Assembly: GCF_000230555.1 (NCBI RefSeq)
Contig: NC_016078.1
Span: 2,232,001-2,296,000, forward strand
DNA: 64,000 nt
Reading direction: 5' to 3'
Origin: Pelagibacterium halotolerans B2
GTDB taxonomy: Bacteria; Pseudomonadota; Alphaproteobacteria; Rhizobiales; Devosiaceae
A program made the translations under genes and the position numbers. Positions 25,312-34,984 of this stretch are shown here, one piece after another. Each line of letters begins with the position of its first letter. Within the stretch, counting starts at the first letter, position 1. The notes below the pieces were generated by a model. It did no database searches, had not been told where the DNA came from, and worked only from the letters and a program-made list of their open reading frames with translations.

Positions 25312-28300
25312 ATGGCGATCAAGGCCGCGATCTATCATCTCACGCATTATAAATACGACCGGCCCGTAACCCTGGGCCCGCAGATCATCCGGCTCCAGCC
25401 CGCCCCCCATTCACGCACCAAGGTGCTCAGCCACTCGTTAAAAGTCAGTCCTTCCAATCACTTCGTCAACATTCAGCAGGACCCCTACGGCAATTTCCAG
25501 GCGCGATACGTCTTTCCCGAACCGGTGACCGAGCTCAAGATCGAAGTCGATCTTGTGGCTGACATGACGGTTTATAATCCGTTCGATTTCTTCGTCGAGC
25601 CAGAGGCCGAGACCTGGCCGTTTGCCTATCCCGATGCGATCGCGCCCGACCTGGAAATCTATAGAAAGCCCGACTCCAGCTTTGGTCCATTGTTCAAAGG
25701 TCTGCTGGATTCCATCGACCGGACGCCCAAGAACACCGTCGATTTCGTTGTCGAGCTCAACGCCCGGCTGCAGCGCGAGATCGGCTATATTGTCCGGCTC
25801 GAGCCCGGTGTGCAGACGCCAGAGGAAACGCTGGAAAAGGCCAAGGGGAGTTGCCGCGATACCGGGTGGCTGCTGGTCAACCTATTGAGACATCTGGGTT
25901 TTGCGGCGCGGTTCGTCTCGGGATACCTCATTCAGCTCAAGCCTGATCTCAAGGCCCTCGATGGTCCATCGGGCACTGAAAACGACTTCACGGACCTTCA
26001 TGCCTGGTGCGAGGTGTACCTGCCCGGCGCCGGCTGGGTGGGGCTCGATCCGACCTCGGGATTGCTGACCGGGGAGAGCCATATCCCGCTCGCCGCGACA
26101 CCCCATTACGCCAATGCGGCCCCGATTTCGGGGATGGCGAGCTTTGCAAATGTCGAGTTCGATTTCGACATGACGGTCACCCGCGTGGCCGAACATCCGC
26201 GCATCACCAAGCCATTTTCGGACACCGATTGGGTGGACTTGTGCTCTCGGGGACGCGAAATTGACGAACATTTGGCCAACAATGACGTTCGGTTGACGAT
26301 GGGGGGCGAGCCGACCTTCGTGTCCATCGACGACTTCGAATCCGGCGAATGGAATGCCGATGCCGTCGGGCCCACCAAGCGCGAAAAAGCCGACATCCTG
26401 ATCCGGCGCCTGCAGCAGCGTTTCGCGCCGGGCGGGTTCCTCCATTACGGCCAGGGCAAGTGGTATCCGGGCGAAACCTTGCCGCGCTGGACCTTCTCAC
26501 TCTATTGGCGCAAGGATGGCGAGCCGGTCTGGAAAAATCCCGACCTGATCGCGCGCGAGACATCGGACAAGACCCCGAGCCCCGATCAGGCCAAGGCCTA
26601 TCTCACCGAATTTGCCATGGCGCTGGGCCTTGACGGCTCTACCGTCCAGCCGGCCTTTGAAGACCCCGCCGACTGGATCTTGAAGGAAGGCAATCTTCCC
26701 GACAACGTCGATCCCACCAATCCCAAACTGAAAGACCCCGAAGAGCGGCTGCGCATGACGCGGGGGTTCGAGCGGGGGCTGACCGAGCCGACAGGCTATG
26801 TGCTGCCGGTCCAGAAATGGAATGCCCCGGCCCAACCCTCGCGCTGGCTGACCGAAGTGTGGAAGACACGGCGCGGCAAACTGTTTCTGGTGGCCGGAGA
26901 TTCCCCCGTCGGCTATCGCCTGCCGCTGGGAACACTGCCCCATATCCCGGAAAGCGCCTACCCCCATGTCGTGGCCGAAGACCCCACGATCCCGCGCCAG
27001 CCCCTGCCCCCGCGCGACGAGTTGCCGGTGGCAAGCCTTGTGGCTGACGAGACAATCGTCCAGACTCGGATCGAGCAGGAATTGAGCGATATCGAAGGCG
27101 TGGTCCGCACCGCGCTTTCGGTCGAGCCGCGCGACGGACGGCTGACCGTCTTCATGCCGCCCACCGAAAAGCTCCAAGACTATCTCGAACTGATCGCCGC
27201 TGCCGAAACCGCCGCCGAAAAGCTGGGCCTGCCCGTCCATATCGAAGGCTATGCCCCGCCATCCGACCCGCGCCTCAATGTGATCCGCGTGGCGCCCGAC
27301 CCCGGCGTCATCGAGGTCAATGTCCATCCGGCGGCCAATTGGGACGAGTGCGTCTCGATCACCGAAGCGGTTTATGAAGAAGCGCGGCTCTCCCGGCTGG
27401 GCGCCGACAAATTCATGATCGACGGCAAGCACACGGGCACCGGCGGCGGCAATCACGTGGTGGTCGGCGGCGCGACCCCCAATGACAGCCCCTTCCTGCG
27501 CCGCCCCGACCTGCTCAAATCGCTGATCCTGCACTGGCAGCGCCACCCTTCCCTGTCCTACCTGTTCTCCGGCCTGTTCATCGGCCCGACCAGCCAGGCG
27601 CCGCGCTTCGACGAAGCGCGGCACGACAGCCTTTACGAGCTTGAGATCGCCATGGCGCAGGTGCCTGCCCCCGGCGAGGGCGAGGCCCCGGCCCCTTGGC
27701 TGGTGGACCGGCTGTTCAGAAACCTTCTGGTCGATGTGACCGGCAACACCCACCGCTCGGAAATCTGTATCGACAAGCTCTATTCGCCCGACGGGCCGAC
27801 CGGCCGATTGGGACTTGTCGAGTTCCGCGGCTTCGAGATGCCGCCCAACGCCAAAATGAGCCTCGCCCAGCAATTGCTGGTCCGCGCGCTGATCGTGAGG
27901 TTCTGGAAGGACCCGATCAAGGGCAAGCTGGTCCGCTGGGGCACGCGGCTGCACGACAGGTTTATGCTGCCCCACTATGTCTGGGCCGATTTCCTCGACG
28001 TGCTCGACGATCTGCGCGAGCACGGGTTCGTGCTCAAGCCCGAATGGTTCGAGGCCCAGCTCGAATTCCGCTTCCCCTTCTGCGGCGAGGTGAGCGCTGC
28101 CGGCCACACGCTGGAAATCCGCCAGGCTCTCGAGCCCTGGCACGTCATGGGCGAAACCGGCGCCATCGGGGGGACGGTGCGCTATGTGGATTCCTCGCTC
28201 GAGCGGTTGCAGGTCAAGCTGACGGGCCCCGAGCCCGAACGCTATACGGTCGCCTGCAACCGCCGTCCCGTGCCGCTGACCCAGACCGATCTGTCGGGCG

Positions 28301-28623
28301 TTTCGGTGGCCGGGGTGCGCTACAAGGCATGGCAGCCAGCTTCCGGCCTGCACCCGGCGCTGCCGGTCAATACCCCGCTGGTGTTCGATGTCTATGACAA
28401 TTGGACGGGCCGCGCCGTGGGCGGGTGCGTCTATCACGTGGCCCACCCGGCGGGGCGAAACTATGAAACCTTTCCTGTGAATGCCAACGAGGCCGAAGCA
28501 AGACGGCTTGCGCGATTCATACCCAATGGACATAGTGCCGGTTCTTACGATTTGCCGGCCGAAGCGCCCACGCCCGAGTTTCCTCTGACGCTGGACCTGA
28601 GGCGACCTCACCAGTGGCTTTAG
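25312..28623 (+). CDS. Transglutaminase-like / DUF2126 large cytoplasmic protein
   Basis: This 1103-residue two-part protein has no signal peptide. Residues 1-300 are a bacterial transglutaminase-like cysteine peptidase domain with a complete triad: Cys181 (GSCRDT), His230 (DLHAWCEV) and Asp246 (LDPTSG). The remainder is DUF2126, with conserved blocks such as [27 protein letters not shown] and [18 protein letters not shown]. The ATG at 25312 has AGGAG upstream. It is followed without a gap by the ATP-grasp/alpha-E gene. The cassette is known from comparative genomics and is suspected of making or trimming an isopeptide-linked product; the substrate is unknown. Confidence 0.88.
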   Translation: MAIKAAIYHLTHYKYDRPVTLGPQIIRLQPAPHSRTKVLSHSLKVSPSNHFVNIQQDPYGNFQARYVFPEPVTELKIEVDLVADMTVYNPFDFFVEPEAETWPFAYPDAIAPDLEIYRKPDSSFGPLFKGLLDSIDRTPKNTVDFVVELNARLQREIGYIVRLEPGVQTPEETLEKAKGSCRDTGWLLVNLLRHLGFAARFVSGYLIQLKPDLKALDGPSGTENDFTDLHAWCEVYLPGAGWVGLDPTSGLLTGESHIPLAATPHYANAAPISGMASFANVEFDFDMTVTRVAEHPRITKPFSDTDWVDLCSRGREIDEHLANNDVRLTMGGEPTFVSIDDFESGEWNADAVGPTKREKADILIRRLQQRFAPGGFLHYGQGKWYPGETLPRWTFSLYWRKDGEPVWKNPDLIARETSDKTPSPDQAKAYLTEFAMALGLDGSTVQPAFEDPADWILKEGNLPDNVDPTNPKLKDPEERLRMTRGFERGLTEPTGYVLPVQKWNAPAQPSRWLTEVWKTRRGKLFLVAGDSPVGYRLPLGTLPHIPESAYPHVVAEDPTIPRQPLPPRDELPVASLVADETIVQTRIEQELSDIEGVVRTALSVEPRDGRLTVFMPPTEKLQDYLELIAAAETAAEKLGLPVHIEGYAPPSDPRLNVIRVAPDPGVIEVNVHPAANWDECVSITEAVYEEARLSRLGADKFMIDGKHTGTGGGNHVVVGGATPNDSPFLRRPDLLKSLILHWQRHPSLSYLFSGLFIGPTSQAPRFDEARHDSLYELEIAMAQVPAPGEGEAPAPWLVDRLFRNLLVDVTGNTHRSEICIDKLYSPDGPTGRLGLVEFRGFEMPPNAKMSLAQQLLVRALIVRFWKDPIKGKLVRWGTRLHDRFMLPHYVWADFLDVLDDLREHGFVLKPEWFEAQLEFRFPFCGEVSAAGHTLEIRQALEPWHVMGETGAIGGTVRYVDSSLERLQVKLTGPEPERYTVACNRRPVPLTQTDLSGVSVAGVRYKAWQPASGLHPALPVNTPLVFDVYDNWTGRAVGGCVYHVAHPAGRNYETFPVNANEAEARRLARFIPNGHSAGSYDLPAEAPTPEFPLTLDLRRPHQWL

Positions 28624-31026
28624 ATGGAATTTTCTCCCAAGCGCGCCAGGGCACAAAAGATGCCTGACCTGATCGGCGCCTACCGCCCGATCTCGGGCGT
28701 GCCCGACGAAATGGTCGCGCCCGACGGCACGGTCAAACCCGGCTGGCTCAAATTCATGTCGGCGCTCGACGCGCTGGGGGCCGAGGAGCTGACCAACCGC
28801 TTCCAGCACGCCGACCAGTATCTGCGCGACGCCGGTGTGTTCTATCGCATGTATGACGGGCTCGAACAGGGCGAGCGCGATTGGCCGCTGGCCCATATCC
28901 CGCTTTTGATCGCCGAGGACGAATGGCGCGGCATCGAGGCCGGTCTGGCCCAGCGCGCCGATCTTCTCGAAACGGTGATTGCCGATATCTATGGCAACAA
29001 CACTCTGGTCCGCGAGGGCCTGCTGCCGCCCGAACTGATCGCGGGCAATCCCGAATTCCTGCGCCCCATGGTCGGCATCGCGCCCATGAGCGGCCATCAC
29101 CTCCATTTCTGCGCTTTCGAGCTGGGCCGGGGCCCCGACGGGCGCTGGTGGGTGCTGGGCGACAGGACGCAGGCGCCCTCGGGGGCGGGGTTCGCGCTGG
29201 AAAACCGGGTGGCGACCACCCGCGCGCTCGCCGATATCTATGCCGATCTCAACGTCCACCGGCTGGCCGGGTTTTTCCGCGATTTCCGCAACGCGCTGAC
29301 GGATATGGGCGGCAACGGTTCGGGGCGGGTGGCGATCCTCACCCCCGGCCCATTGAACGAAACCTATTTCGAGCACGCCTATATCGCGCGCTATCTGGGG
29401 TTCCTGCTGGTGCAGGGCGAGGACCTCGTCGTGGTCGATGGCCAGGTTATGGTGCGCACCGTCTCCGGGCTCAAGCCCATTTCGGTGCTCTGGCGGCGTC
29501 TCGACGGCGATTTCACCGATCCGCTGGAATTGCGCCAGGACAGCCAGATCGGAACCCCCGGCCTTGCCGAAGCGGTGCGGCGGGGAAGCGTCGGCTTTGT
29601 CAATTCGCTGGGGGCGGGGATTTTGGAAACCCGGGCGCTCGGCGCGTTTTTGCCTGCGATTGCCAGATCCCGGCTCGGTTCCGATCTCGCCCTGCCCAAT
29701 ATCGCCACATGGTGGTGCGGCGGGCAGGAAGCGCGCGCCTATGTGCGCGACAATTTCGATGCCCTTCTGGTCGGGCCGGCCCTTTCCACCCTGCTCTCCA
29801 TCGACGATGACGGCGGCACAGCCGCCATTGCCGATCTCGACCCGGCGGCACGCGCGGCGCTGCTGGAAAAAATAGAAGCCGATCCCAAGGCGTTCGCTGC
29901 GCAGGAAGCGGTAAAACTCTCGACGGCTCCCGTCTATGTCGGCGGCGCGCTCGAACCGCGCCCCATTACGCTGCGCGTTTATGCGGCGCGCACCGACAAT
30001 GGCTGGTCGATCATGCCGGGCGGCTTTGCCCGCGTCGGCTATGCGCTCGACACCGCCGCCATCGCCATGCAGCGCGGCGGGCAGGCCGCCGATGTGTGGG
30101 TGGTGAGCGAGGGCGAGGTGGAACAGGTGACCCTGCTCGCCCAATCCAACTCAACCATCGAGCGCAACCCATCGGGCAATCTGCCCTCGCGCGCCGGGGA
30201 CAATCTGATCTGGCTGGGACGCTATGCCGAGCGCTGCGAGGCCAGTGTCCGCATATTGCGCGCCTACCATCTGCGCCTTGCCGAACTGGGCCGCGAGGAC
30301 AATCCGCTGCTGGTCGCGACCCGCGACTATCTCGAACCGCTCGGCATCGACGCCACCGAGGCGGTTCCGGCCGGACTTCTGGCCATCATCGATGGCGCAG
30401 TGCGCTCGGCCAGCCAGATCCGCGACCGGTTTTCGCCCGATGGCTGGCTGGCGCTGACCGATCTGCAGAAAACCGCGCGCCGCTTCGCCCGCACGATCAA
30501 ACCCGGCGACGACGCCACCCGCGCCATGACCGTGCTGCTGCGCAAGCTGGCCGGCTTTTCCGGCCTCGTGCATGAAAACATGTACCGCTTTGCCGGATGG
30601 CGCTTTCTTGAAATCGGGCGCCGGCTCGAACGCGGCATCCAGATCGCCGAAATCGCCACATGGCTGTGCGCGCCCGACGCCCCCGAGGGGGCGACCGAAA
30701 TGCTGCTCGAAATCGGCGACAGCGTAATGACCCATCGCCGCCGTTACGGCTATGGTTATGGCAATCTGGGCGCCGTCGAACTTTTGATCTCCGATCCGCT
30801 CAATCCGCGTTCGGTGATGTTCCAATTGACCGAACTGCTCGCACAACTCAAGGAACTGCCGGGCGGCCAAGTCGACGGCCAGCTTTCCGCCGCCGCCAAG
30901 GCCGCGCTCAAACTCCAGACCGAACTGGCGGTGATCGACGCTGCCGACGTGAACCCCGACATGCTGATCGGGGTCGGCAACGGGCTGGCCAACATCTCCA
31001 ATCTGATCGCGGAGATGTATTTCTGA
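28624..31026 (+). CDS. Circularly permuted ATP-grasp fused to an alpha-E domain
   Basis: This 800-residue fusion probably ligates an amine to a carboxylate using ATP. Residues 1-480 are the circularly permuted ATP-grasp type 2 domain (YRPISGVPDEMVAPDG, ADIYGNNTLVREGLLPPELI, FVNSLGAGILETRALGAFLP, STAPVYVGGALEPRPITLRV). Residues 500-800 are an alpha-E domain (NLIWLGRYAERCEASVRILR, YRFAGWRFLEIGRRLERGIQ). In many genomes these are two genes; here they are fused. The gene starts at the base after the DUF2126 stop codon. An alternative start is Met13 (MPDLIGAYRP). It is part of a cassette with two transglutaminase-like proteins. Confidence 0.9.
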   Translation: MEFSPKRARAQKMPDLIGAYRPISGVPDEMVAPDGTVKPGWLKFMSALDALGAEELTNRFQHADQYLRDAGVFYRMYDGLEQGERDWPLAHIPLLIAEDEWRGIEAGLAQRADLLETVIADIYGNNTLVREGLLPPELIAGNPEFLRPMVGIAPMSGHHLHFCAFELGRGPDGRWWVLGDRTQAPSGAGFALENRVATTRALADIYADLNVHRLAGFFRDFRNALTDMGGNGSGRVAILTPGPLNETYFEHAYIARYLGFLLVQGEDLVVVDGQVMVRTVSGLKPISVLWRRLDGDFTDPLELRQDSQIGTPGLAEAVRRGSVGFVNSLGAGILETRALGAFLPAIARSRLGSDLALPNIATWWCGGQEARAYVRDNFDALLVGPALSTLLSIDDDGGTAAIADLDPAARAALLEKIEADPKAFAAQEAVKLSTAPVYVGGALEPRPITLRVYAARTDNGWSIMPGGFARVGYALDTAAIAMQRGGQAADVWVVSEGEVEQVTLLAQSNSTIERNPSGNLPSRAGDNLIWLGRYAERCEASVRILRAYHLRLAELGREDNPLLVATRDYLEPLGIDATEAVPAGLLAIIDGAVRSASQIRDRFSPDGWLALTDLQKTARRFARTIKPGDDATRAMTVLLRKLAGFSGLVHENMYRFAGWRFLEIGRRLERGIQIAEIATWLCAPDAPEGATEMLLEIGDSVMTHRRRYGYGYGNLGAVELLISDPLNPRSVMFQLTELLAQLKELPGGQVDGQLSAAAKAALKLQTELAVIDAADVNPDMLIGVGNGLANISNLIAEMYF

Positions 31027-31058
31027 TGGCCAAGGACGGGGCTTTCCAATTCTCCGTC

Positions 31059-31156
31059 GTCATCCCGGTCTTGAGCCGGGATCCGGTAAACGGCAGCCCC
31101 TGCCGGTCGTTCGCTCGCGCTGAGCGTACTGAACCCCGGCGCAAGGCCGGGGTGAC
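31059..31156. repeat. Palindromic element, GTCAYCCCGG family
   Basis: This 98-bp element begins GTCATCCCGGTCTTGAGCC and ends with the imperfect reverse complement (GGCGCAAGGCCGGGGTGAC). Each arm also folds on itself. It occupies most of the 187-base gap inside the cassette, so it is transcribed with it. Sister elements lie at 50814-50907 and 59988-60079. The rest of the gap holds no recognisable gene. Confidence 0.7.
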
Positions 31157-31213
31157 CAAGTGGGGGGTGCGGGCGATGCGCTGCCATTTTGCTCACCGCC
31201 GGGCGCCCTGACC

Positions 31214-32092
31214 ATGCTCTACGACATCCGGCTCCAGCTCGATTATGCCTATGACGCCCCGGTTTCGGGCGGGCGGCATCTGGTACGGGTGTTTCCGGCC
31301 AATCTGCCGGGTATTCAGCGCGTGGTTGCGGCCAGCCTGACCGTCGATCCTCAACCGGCCGAACGCTCCGAATTTGTCGATTTCTTCGGCACCCGCGTGG
31401 CGGCACTCGCCTATCGCAATGCCCATGAGGCCCTCGAAATCGCCATTGCGGCGCGGGTCGAAGTGTTGCGCGGCGATCCGGGCATCGATTTCACGCCAAC
31501 GCTCGAGACGCTCCATGCCGAAATCGCCGGCAACTGGGACATGGGATCGCTCTCGCCCCATCATTTCCTGAGCCCCAGCCCGCGCGTCGCCATCGATCCG
31601 GCGATCACCGCCTATGCCAGATCGAGCGTCAGGCAAGGGATTTCGGTGCGCGAGATGGCCCATGACCTCTGCCTGCGCATCCACGCCGATTTCGCCTATG
31701 ACGGCGAGGCGACGCTGGTCGATACCCCGGTGACCGAAGCGTTCGGGCTGCGGCGCGGCGTGTGTCAGGATTTCGCGCATATCATGATTGCCGGCCTGCG
31801 CGGGCTGGGCGTTCCGGCGGGCTACGTCTCGGGCTTCCTGCGCACCATACCGCCCGCGGGCGAAGAGCGGCTCGAAGGCGCCGACGCCATGCACGCATGG
31901 GTGAAGGTCTGGTGCGGACGGGAAACGGGGTGGGTCGAGTTCGATCCCACCAACGCGATGTTTGCCGGGCAGGATCATATCGTCATCGGCTATGGGCGCG
32001 ATTATTCCGACGTCACGCCAATCGTGGGCATGCTGCGCTCGGCGGGCGGGCAGGAAACGACACAGGCCGTGGACGTGCTCGAAGTCGGCTAG
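31214..32092 (+). CDS. Transglutaminase-family cysteine protease-like protein
   Basis: This 292-residue cytoplasmic protein begins with the N-terminal beta domain of the family (MLYDIRLQLDYAYDAPVSGG). A transglutaminase core follows, with the triad Cys184 (GVCQDFAH), His227 (AMHAWVKV) and Asp244 (EFDPTN). The start at 31214 skips an upstream open stretch encoded by repeat DNA. It closes the three-gene cassette. The proteasome-like Anbu peptidase gene that often follows such cassettes elsewhere is not present here. The stop overlaps the yehW stop on the opposite strand. Confidence 0.9.
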   Translation: MLYDIRLQLDYAYDAPVSGGRHLVRVFPANLPGIQRVVAASLTVDPQPAERSEFVDFFGTRVAALAYRNAHEALEIAIAARVEVLRGDPGIDFTPTLETLHAEIAGNWDMGSLSPHHFLSPSPRVAIDPAITAYARSSVRQGISVREMAHDLCLRIHADFAYDGEATLVDTPVTEAFGLRRGVCQDFAHIMIAGLRGLGVPAGYVSGFLRTIPPAGEERLEGADAMHAWVKVWCGRETGWVEFDPTNAMFAGQDHIVIGYGRDYSDVTPIVGMLRSAGGQETTQAVDVLEVG

Positions 32093-32826
32093 ATACCGCC
32101 CATGCGGCGGGCCATGAACTTTTCCAGCCCCACGAACCCGTCATAGATCAGTACCGCCAAAGCCCCCACGATCAGCCCGCCCTGCAAGACGAAAGCAGTG
32201 TTGCCCGAAACCAGCCCGGCGATGATGACTTCGCCCAGCGTGCGCGCGGCGACGGTGGAACCGATCGTGGCGGTCGAGAGCGAAATGACCGCCGAAAGCC
32301 GGATGCCCGCAAGGATCACCGGCAGAGCCAGCGGCAATTCCACCCCCGAAAGCCGCTGCCAGCCGGTCATGCCCGTGCCGCGCGATGCCTCGCGCACCGA
32401 TGGGGCCAGCGAAGTGAGCCCGGTCAGGGCGTTCTCGAAAATCGGCAGCAACCCGTATAAAAACAGCGCCACCAGAGTTGGCCCTGTGCCGAAGCCGAGC
32501 ATGGGCACGGCCAGCGCCAGCACCGCGACCGGCGGAAAGGTCTGCCCGATATTGGCGATGGCGCGCGAAAGGGGCAGGAATTCCTCCCCGAACGGGCGGG
32601 TGACCAGAATGGCCAAGCCAACGGCGAACAGCGTCGCCAGCACGGTGGCGAACCCCACGATAGCGAGGTGGCTCAGGGTGAGCGAAAGAATGGTCGTCTG
32701 GGTATAGATCGGCGGCGTCCCCTCGCGCACCAGCGGCGCGAACAGCGGCGCAAAGCTCTGCGGCGTCAGGATAAACGCAACAAGCAGCGCCAGCACCGCC
32801 AGCCTTATGACGACCCCGATCTTCAT
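32089..32826 (-). CDS. yehW: Betaine-type ABC transporter permease (YehW-like)
   Basis: This 245-residue permease has about five to six transmembrane segments and the OpuB-type motif PIFENALTGLTSLAPSVREA near the docking loop. The chosen ATG (MKIGVVIRL) overlaps the ATPase stop by four bases. It is last in a four-gene operon whose order and sizes match E. coli osmF-yehYXW, a low-affinity glycine-betaine system. The symbol is given by that synteny. Confidence 0.85.
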   Translation of the reverse strand: MKIGVVIRLAVLALLVAFILTPQSFAPLFAPLVREGTPPIYTQTTILSLTLSHLAIVGFATVLATLFAVGLAILVTRPFGEEFLPLSRAIANIGQTFPPVAVLALAVPMLGFGTGPTLVALFLYGLLPIFENALTGLTSLAPSVREASRGTGMTGWQRLSGVELPLALPVILAGIRLSAVISLSTATIGSTVAARTLGEVIIAGLVSGNTAFVLQGGLIVGALAVLIYDGFVGLEKFMARRMGGI

Positions 32827-33758
32827 TGCGGCCGCGCTGCCCGTTTTTCCAGCGCCGCGCGGGTGACGATGCCGACGGGCACGCCGTCCCTGGTTACCGG
32901 CAGAACCGGGCGCTGCGACCACAGCATTTCCGAATAAGCGTCGCGCAGCGAGAGGTGCGTATCAACCGGCGGGCCCTCGGCCTCGCCCGGTTCGACCACC
33001 GAGGAGACGTGATCGAGAGTCAAAAGCCTAAACGCCTTGTCGCCCGATCCCAGCATCGCCTCGACGAAATCGTCCACCGGATTGGCGATGATCTCCTCGG
33101 GCGAGGCGTATTGGAGAACCTTGCCCTCGCTCATCACCGCAATGCGGTCGCCCAGACGAATGGCCTCGTCCATATCGTGGGTGACAAGCACGACGGTGGT
33201 GCCCAGCCGTTGCTGGATTTCAACCAGATCGGCCTGCGCCTTGGCGCGGATGATCGGATCGAGCGCGCCGAACGGTTCGTCCATGAGCAGGACCAATGGC
33301 CCCGCCGCCAGCGCGCGGGCGACCCCGACGCGCTGTTTCTGGCCACCGGAAAGCTCATGCGGCATGCGCGAGCGGTATTGGTCGGGTTCGAGCTGGAACA
33401 TCTCCAAAAGCTCGTCCACCCGCGCGGAAATCCTGTGCTTGTCCCAGCCTAAAAGGCGCGGGACGGTGCCGATATTGTGGGCGACGTCGCGATGGGGAAA
33501 CAGCCCGTGCCCCTGAATGGCGTAGCCGATCTGGCGCCGCAATTCGTAGGGGGGCAGATCGTGGGTATCGCGGCCATCGATGCGGATCGTACCGGCGCTC
33601 GGTTCGACCAGCCTGTTGATCATGCGCAACAGCGTCGTCTTGCCCGAGCCCGAGGTGCCCACGATGGCGACGATTTCCCGGCTCGGAATGGAGAGCGTCA
33701 CATCGTCGACGACGGCGCGGCCGTCATAGGTCTTGGTGAGATTGTCGATTTCGATCAT
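32823..33758 (-). CDS. yehX: Betaine-type ABC transporter ATPase with CBS domains (YehX-like)
   Basis: This 311-residue ATPase has Walker A GTSGSGKTT, Q-loop YAIQGHGLFPH, signature LSGGQKQRVGVARAL, Walker B LLMDEPFGALDP and switch VTHDMDEA. The C-terminal 80 residues form a degenerate CBS region (LSLRDAYSEMLWSQRPVLPV, then GVPVGIVTRAALE), as in OpuA/YehX ATPases that sense ionic strength. Both ends overlap neighbouring genes by four bases (ATGA), so all subunits are translationally coupled. The frame is open upstream inside the yehY gene; MIEIDNLTKTYDG is the true N-terminus. Confidence 0.9.
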   Translation of the reverse strand: MIEIDNLTKTYDGRAVVDDVTLSIPSREIVAIVGTSGSGKTTLLRMINRLVEPSAGTIRIDGRDTHDLPPYELRRQIGYAIQGHGLFPHRDVAHNIGTVPRLLGWDKHRISARVDELLEMFQLEPDQYRSRMPHELSGGQKQRVGVARALAAGPLVLLMDEPFGALDPIIRAKAQADLVEIQQRLGTTVVLVTHDMDEAIRLGDRIAVMSEGKVLQYASPEEIIANPVDDFVEAMLGSGDKAFRLLTLDHVSSVVEPGEAEGPPVDTHLSLRDAYSEMLWSQRPVLPVTRDGVPVGIVTRAALEKRAARPQ

Positions 33759-34939
33759 TGTCCTGCCCTCTGGCGGCCCTGGCTCAATTCCACCCCCGCG
33801 TCGAGCACGATGGCCGCCGCGAACGCCATGGCGACGGCGGGAATCGCCCCGAGCAAAACGAGCGGCATGGCGGTTTGCGAAATGCCCTGGAACACGAAGG
33901 TGCCCAGCCCCCCGCCCCCGATCAGCCCGGCGATGACCGCCAGCCCGATATTCTGGACCAAAATGATGCGGATACCGGTGAGGATCACCGGAAAGGCCAG
34001 CGGCAGGAGGACGCCCGTCATGCGCTGGCCACTGGTCATGCCCATGCCGCGCGCCGCCTCGTTTGCATCGCGCGGCACCCCATCGAGCCCCACGACGGTG
34101 TTGGAAACGATGGGCAGCAGCGAATAGGCAAACAGCGCGAGGAAGGCCGGCGCATAACCGATGCCGCCGATCCCCAGTTCGCGCGCACCGGGCACATTGG
34201 CCCCCACCCACGCCATGGGGGCGATCAGAAGGCCGAACAGCGCGATCGAGGGGATGGTCTGGACCACATTGAGACTGCCCAGAATACCGGCCCGCACCCG
34301 GGGGATGCGGTAGCAGACAATGCCCACCGGAACCCCGATCAGCACCGCCGCGGCGACCGACCCGAAGGCGAGGAAAAGATGGATTTGCAATTGCGCAAAG
34401 AAGGCCGCCTGCCGGCCCTGATATTCCCGCATCACCGCCAGATCGTCCCACAGCCCCGACGCAAGGATGCCCCAAAGCACCGCTGCCACGGCAATGAGGA
34501 TGCCCACGCGCGCGAACGGGCCGAGCCGCAGCCGGGCCAGCGCGTCGGTCGCGGCCAGCGCAAAGGCGAAGACCATGATCCACACACCCGAGCCGGGCGA
34601 AACGCGGGCATAGCTATCGCCCTCCGGGATCAAAGCGGAGGATCCCAGCCCCACGGCAACGGCCAGCGCGATCAGCGCAAGGCTGGAAACCCCGAGCCGG
34701 ATGGCAAGCGGGGTCTTGAGCAGCAGGATCAACAGCGCAACACCGAGCCCGGCATAGAGCGCGATGCCGCCGGGGCCCAGCGCCTCCCAGGCGGGCACTG
34801 TCTCGCCGGGCACGATCCGGTTGGCGCGGAAGATGAGAAAGGATTGAAAGACGAGCGCGAAAATCCCCAGGGCGGCAACCACCACTCCGAGCTTGTCGAT
34901 CCGCAATGAATGTGCCCCGGTCCGGGCGAGCGCCGTCAA
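33755..34939 (-). CDS. yehY: Betaine-type ABC transporter permease, long form (YehY-like)
   Basis: This 394-residue permease has an extra N-terminal membrane block (about four segments) before the OpuB-type transport core. That is the length and layout of E. coli YehY (about 385 residues). The core includes GILGSLNVVQTIPSIALFG and the docking region DGVPRDANEAARGMGM. The start appears to be TTG at 34939, with no strong ribosome binding site; a slightly later start is possible. It follows the binding-protein gene after 45 bases that contain a hairpin. Confidence 0.83.
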   Translation of the reverse strand: MTALARTGAHSLRIDKLGVVVAALGIFALVFQSFLIFRANRIVPGETVPAWEALGPGGIALYAGLGVALLILLLKTPLAIRLGVSSLALIALAVAVGLGSSALIPEGDSYARVSPGSGVWIMVFAFALAATDALARLRLGPFARVGILIAVAAVLWGILASGLWDDLAVMREYQGRQAAFFAQLQIHLFLAFGSVAAAVLIGVPVGIVCYRIPRVRAGILGSLNVVQTIPSIALFGLLIAPMAWVGANVPGARELGIGGIGYAPAFLALFAYSLLPIVSNTVVGLDGVPRDANEAARGMGMTSGQRMTGVLLPLAFPVILTGIRIILVQNIGLAVIAGLIGGGGLGTFVFQGISQTAMPLVLLGAIPAVAMAFAAAIVLDAGVELSQGRQRAGQ

Positions 34940-34947
34940 ACTGGTTG

Positions 34948-34975
34948 GGGCCGCGCGGGTTTTGGGGCGCGGCCC
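34948..34975 (-). ncRNA. Intercistronic hairpin between osmF-like and yehY-like genes
   Basis: GGGCCGCGC (34948-34956) pairs with GCGCGGCCC (34967-34975) across a ten-base loop. It lies in the 45-base gap after the binding-protein stop. On the transcribed strand no T-run follows the stem, so mRNA stabilisation is more likely than full termination. Two other binding-protein genes in the window have the same arrangement. Confidence 0.55.
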
Positions 34976-34984
34976 GTCCCTTTT

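Noticed and set aside
26497..30144. 1215-codon open frame on the minus strand opposite the transglutaminase and ATP-grasp genes
   Set aside because: It is antisense to two genes with intact domains and triads. Long antisense frames are a by-product of high third-position GC content. No start signal or known domain is present.
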